Assembly (NCBI GenBank): GCA_013298745.1
Contig: JAAFIT010000105.1
Location: 1 to 7,645 of the forward strand
DNA from: Sphingomonadales bacterium
Lineage (GTDB): Bacteria > Pseudomonadota > Alphaproteobacteria > Sphingomonadales > Sphingomonadaceae
DNA length: 7,645 bases
Direction: 5' to 3'
Below, piece by piece: positions 7,071-7,645 of this stretch. The notes beneath the pieces were generated by a model. That model made no database searches and had not been told where the DNA came from. It worked only from the letters and a program-made list of their open reading frames with translations. A program made the translations under genes and the position numbers. The number at the start of each line of letters is the position of its first letter. Position 1 is the first letter of the stretch.

Positions 7071-7645
7071 CGTCGCGCCTGCGGTGATTGATCGACCAGC
7101 CTAAGCCGGGGCACAATCGTTCGCGGTGCCAGAATAGCGCCTGGCGCGATGACCGCATTGGCGCCGATCCGGCAGCCATCGCCGACAAGCGCGCCGAACT
7201 TGTCGCTGCCCGTCAAGACAGTCTGCCCGTCGATGACGAGCGTGATCGCAGGCATCGGCTGCTCGTTGCGGTAATTGGCGATAATCGCCCCGGCCTCGAT
7301 ATTGACCCGCGAACCGATGATCGAATCGCCGACGAAATTGAAATGCGCGAGCTTGGAACCGGCGAACATCAACGTGGTCTTGAGCTCGGCCCCCGGCCCA
7401 AGGATGCACTGCGCCTCGAGCCAGCAGCCGCCACGAAGATAGGCGCCCGAGGCAATGAAGCAGTCCTCGCCGATAATCGCCGGCGCTTTGACAACCGCTC
7501 CCGGCTCCACGACCGCACTGCGGTGGACGGCAACGCCGGCGTCAATTCGGAAATCATCGCCGAGCGTGGGGATCAACGCCGCAACCAGGGCGACGATATC
7601 CGCCGTGACGCGCCACGGCGCATCCTCGCTGCGGTCTGCGAACGG
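7067..7645 (-). CDS. LpxA/GlmU-like left-handed beta-helix acyltransferase (5' partial)
   Basis: The last 192 residues of a protein whose start lies beyond the right edge; the frame is open to the last base (PFADRSEDAPWRV...). A TTG at 7574-7576 could be taken for a start, but the upstream codons read as protein. From about residue 30 it is made of imperfect hexapeptide repeats ([LIV]-G-x4: AVVEPGAVVKAPAIIG, CILGPGAEL, LVGDGCRIGANAVIAPGAIL), the signature of acyltransferases with a left-handed beta-helix. The segment SKLAHFNFVGDSIIG ... NIEAGAIIANY closely parallels the acetyltransferase part of GlmU, including the catalytic histidine of its (A/G)HLxYxGD motif. It lacks the start of any nucleotidyltransferase domain in the part seen. 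It is therefore likely an acyl or acetyl transfer enzyme for a sugar nucleotide or envelope precursor; the substrate is unknown. It ends four bases into the thiD gene. Confidence 0.85.
   Translation of the reverse strand, partial: PFADRSEDAPWRVTADIVALVAALIPTLGDDFRIDAGVAVHRSAVVEPGAVVKAPAIIGEDCFIASGAYLRGGCWLEAQCILGPGAELKTTLMFAGSKLAHFNFVGDSIIGSRVNIEAGAIIANYRNEQPMPAITLVIDGQTVLTGSDKFGALVGDGCRIGANAVIAPGAILAPRTIVPRLRLVDQSPQARR

Overview
The window is a GC-rich stretch of bacterial chromosome in which every recognisable gene lies on the minus strand. It reads as an alphaproteobacterium, most likely a member of the Sphingomonadales. The evidence is a CcrM-type GANTC DNA methyltransferase next to rnhB, a very small aa3-type cytochrome c oxidase subunit IV, and a transhydrogenase alpha subunit of the split Rhodospirillum type. 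The order placement is an inference from gene content remembered from these groups, not from a database search.

In the direction of transcription (from 7645 down to 1) there are four blocks. (1) A tightly packed group: a left-handed beta-helix acyltransferase that runs off the right edge, then a ThiD kinase fused to a C-terminal glyoxalase/VOC-like domain, then rnhB. Each junction overlaps by four bases (ATGA at 7067-7070, GTGA at 5895-5898), which suggests translational coupling. (2) A short spacer followed by ccrM (4026-5168). (3) An M13-family secreted zinc endopeptidase (1896-3935), followed 20 bases later by folP (dihydropteroate synthase). (4) A 45-residue cytochrome oxidase subunit IV gene, followed by the start of pntAA, which runs off the left edge. 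No stretch longer than about 300 bases lacks a gene. I see no tRNA, rRNA, insertion sequence or CRISPR array.

The most striking non-coding signal is the rnhB-ccrM spacer. Eight GANTC sites, the recognition sequence of CcrM itself, fall within 160 bases (5162-5321). By eye I find only eight more in the remaining ~7.5 kb. The cluster begins in the first codons of ccrM and ends in the stop codon of rnhB, and the sites sit close to multiples of 11 bp from one another. The simplest reading is that ccrM expression is sensed and fed back through the methylation state of its own control region. Other items worth following are the ThiD-VOC fusion, several hairpins at translation starts or gene junctions, and a folP reading frame whose recognisable N-terminal sequence starts upstream of any standard start codon.

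The genes serve separate housekeeping roles: NAD(P)H balance (pntAA), respiration (oxidase subunit IV), folate synthesis (folP), thiamine synthesis (thiD), RNA-DNA hybrid removal (rnhB), cell-cycle DNA methylation (ccrM), cell-envelope proteolysis (M13 peptidase) and probable sugar or lipid acylation (beta-helix protein).
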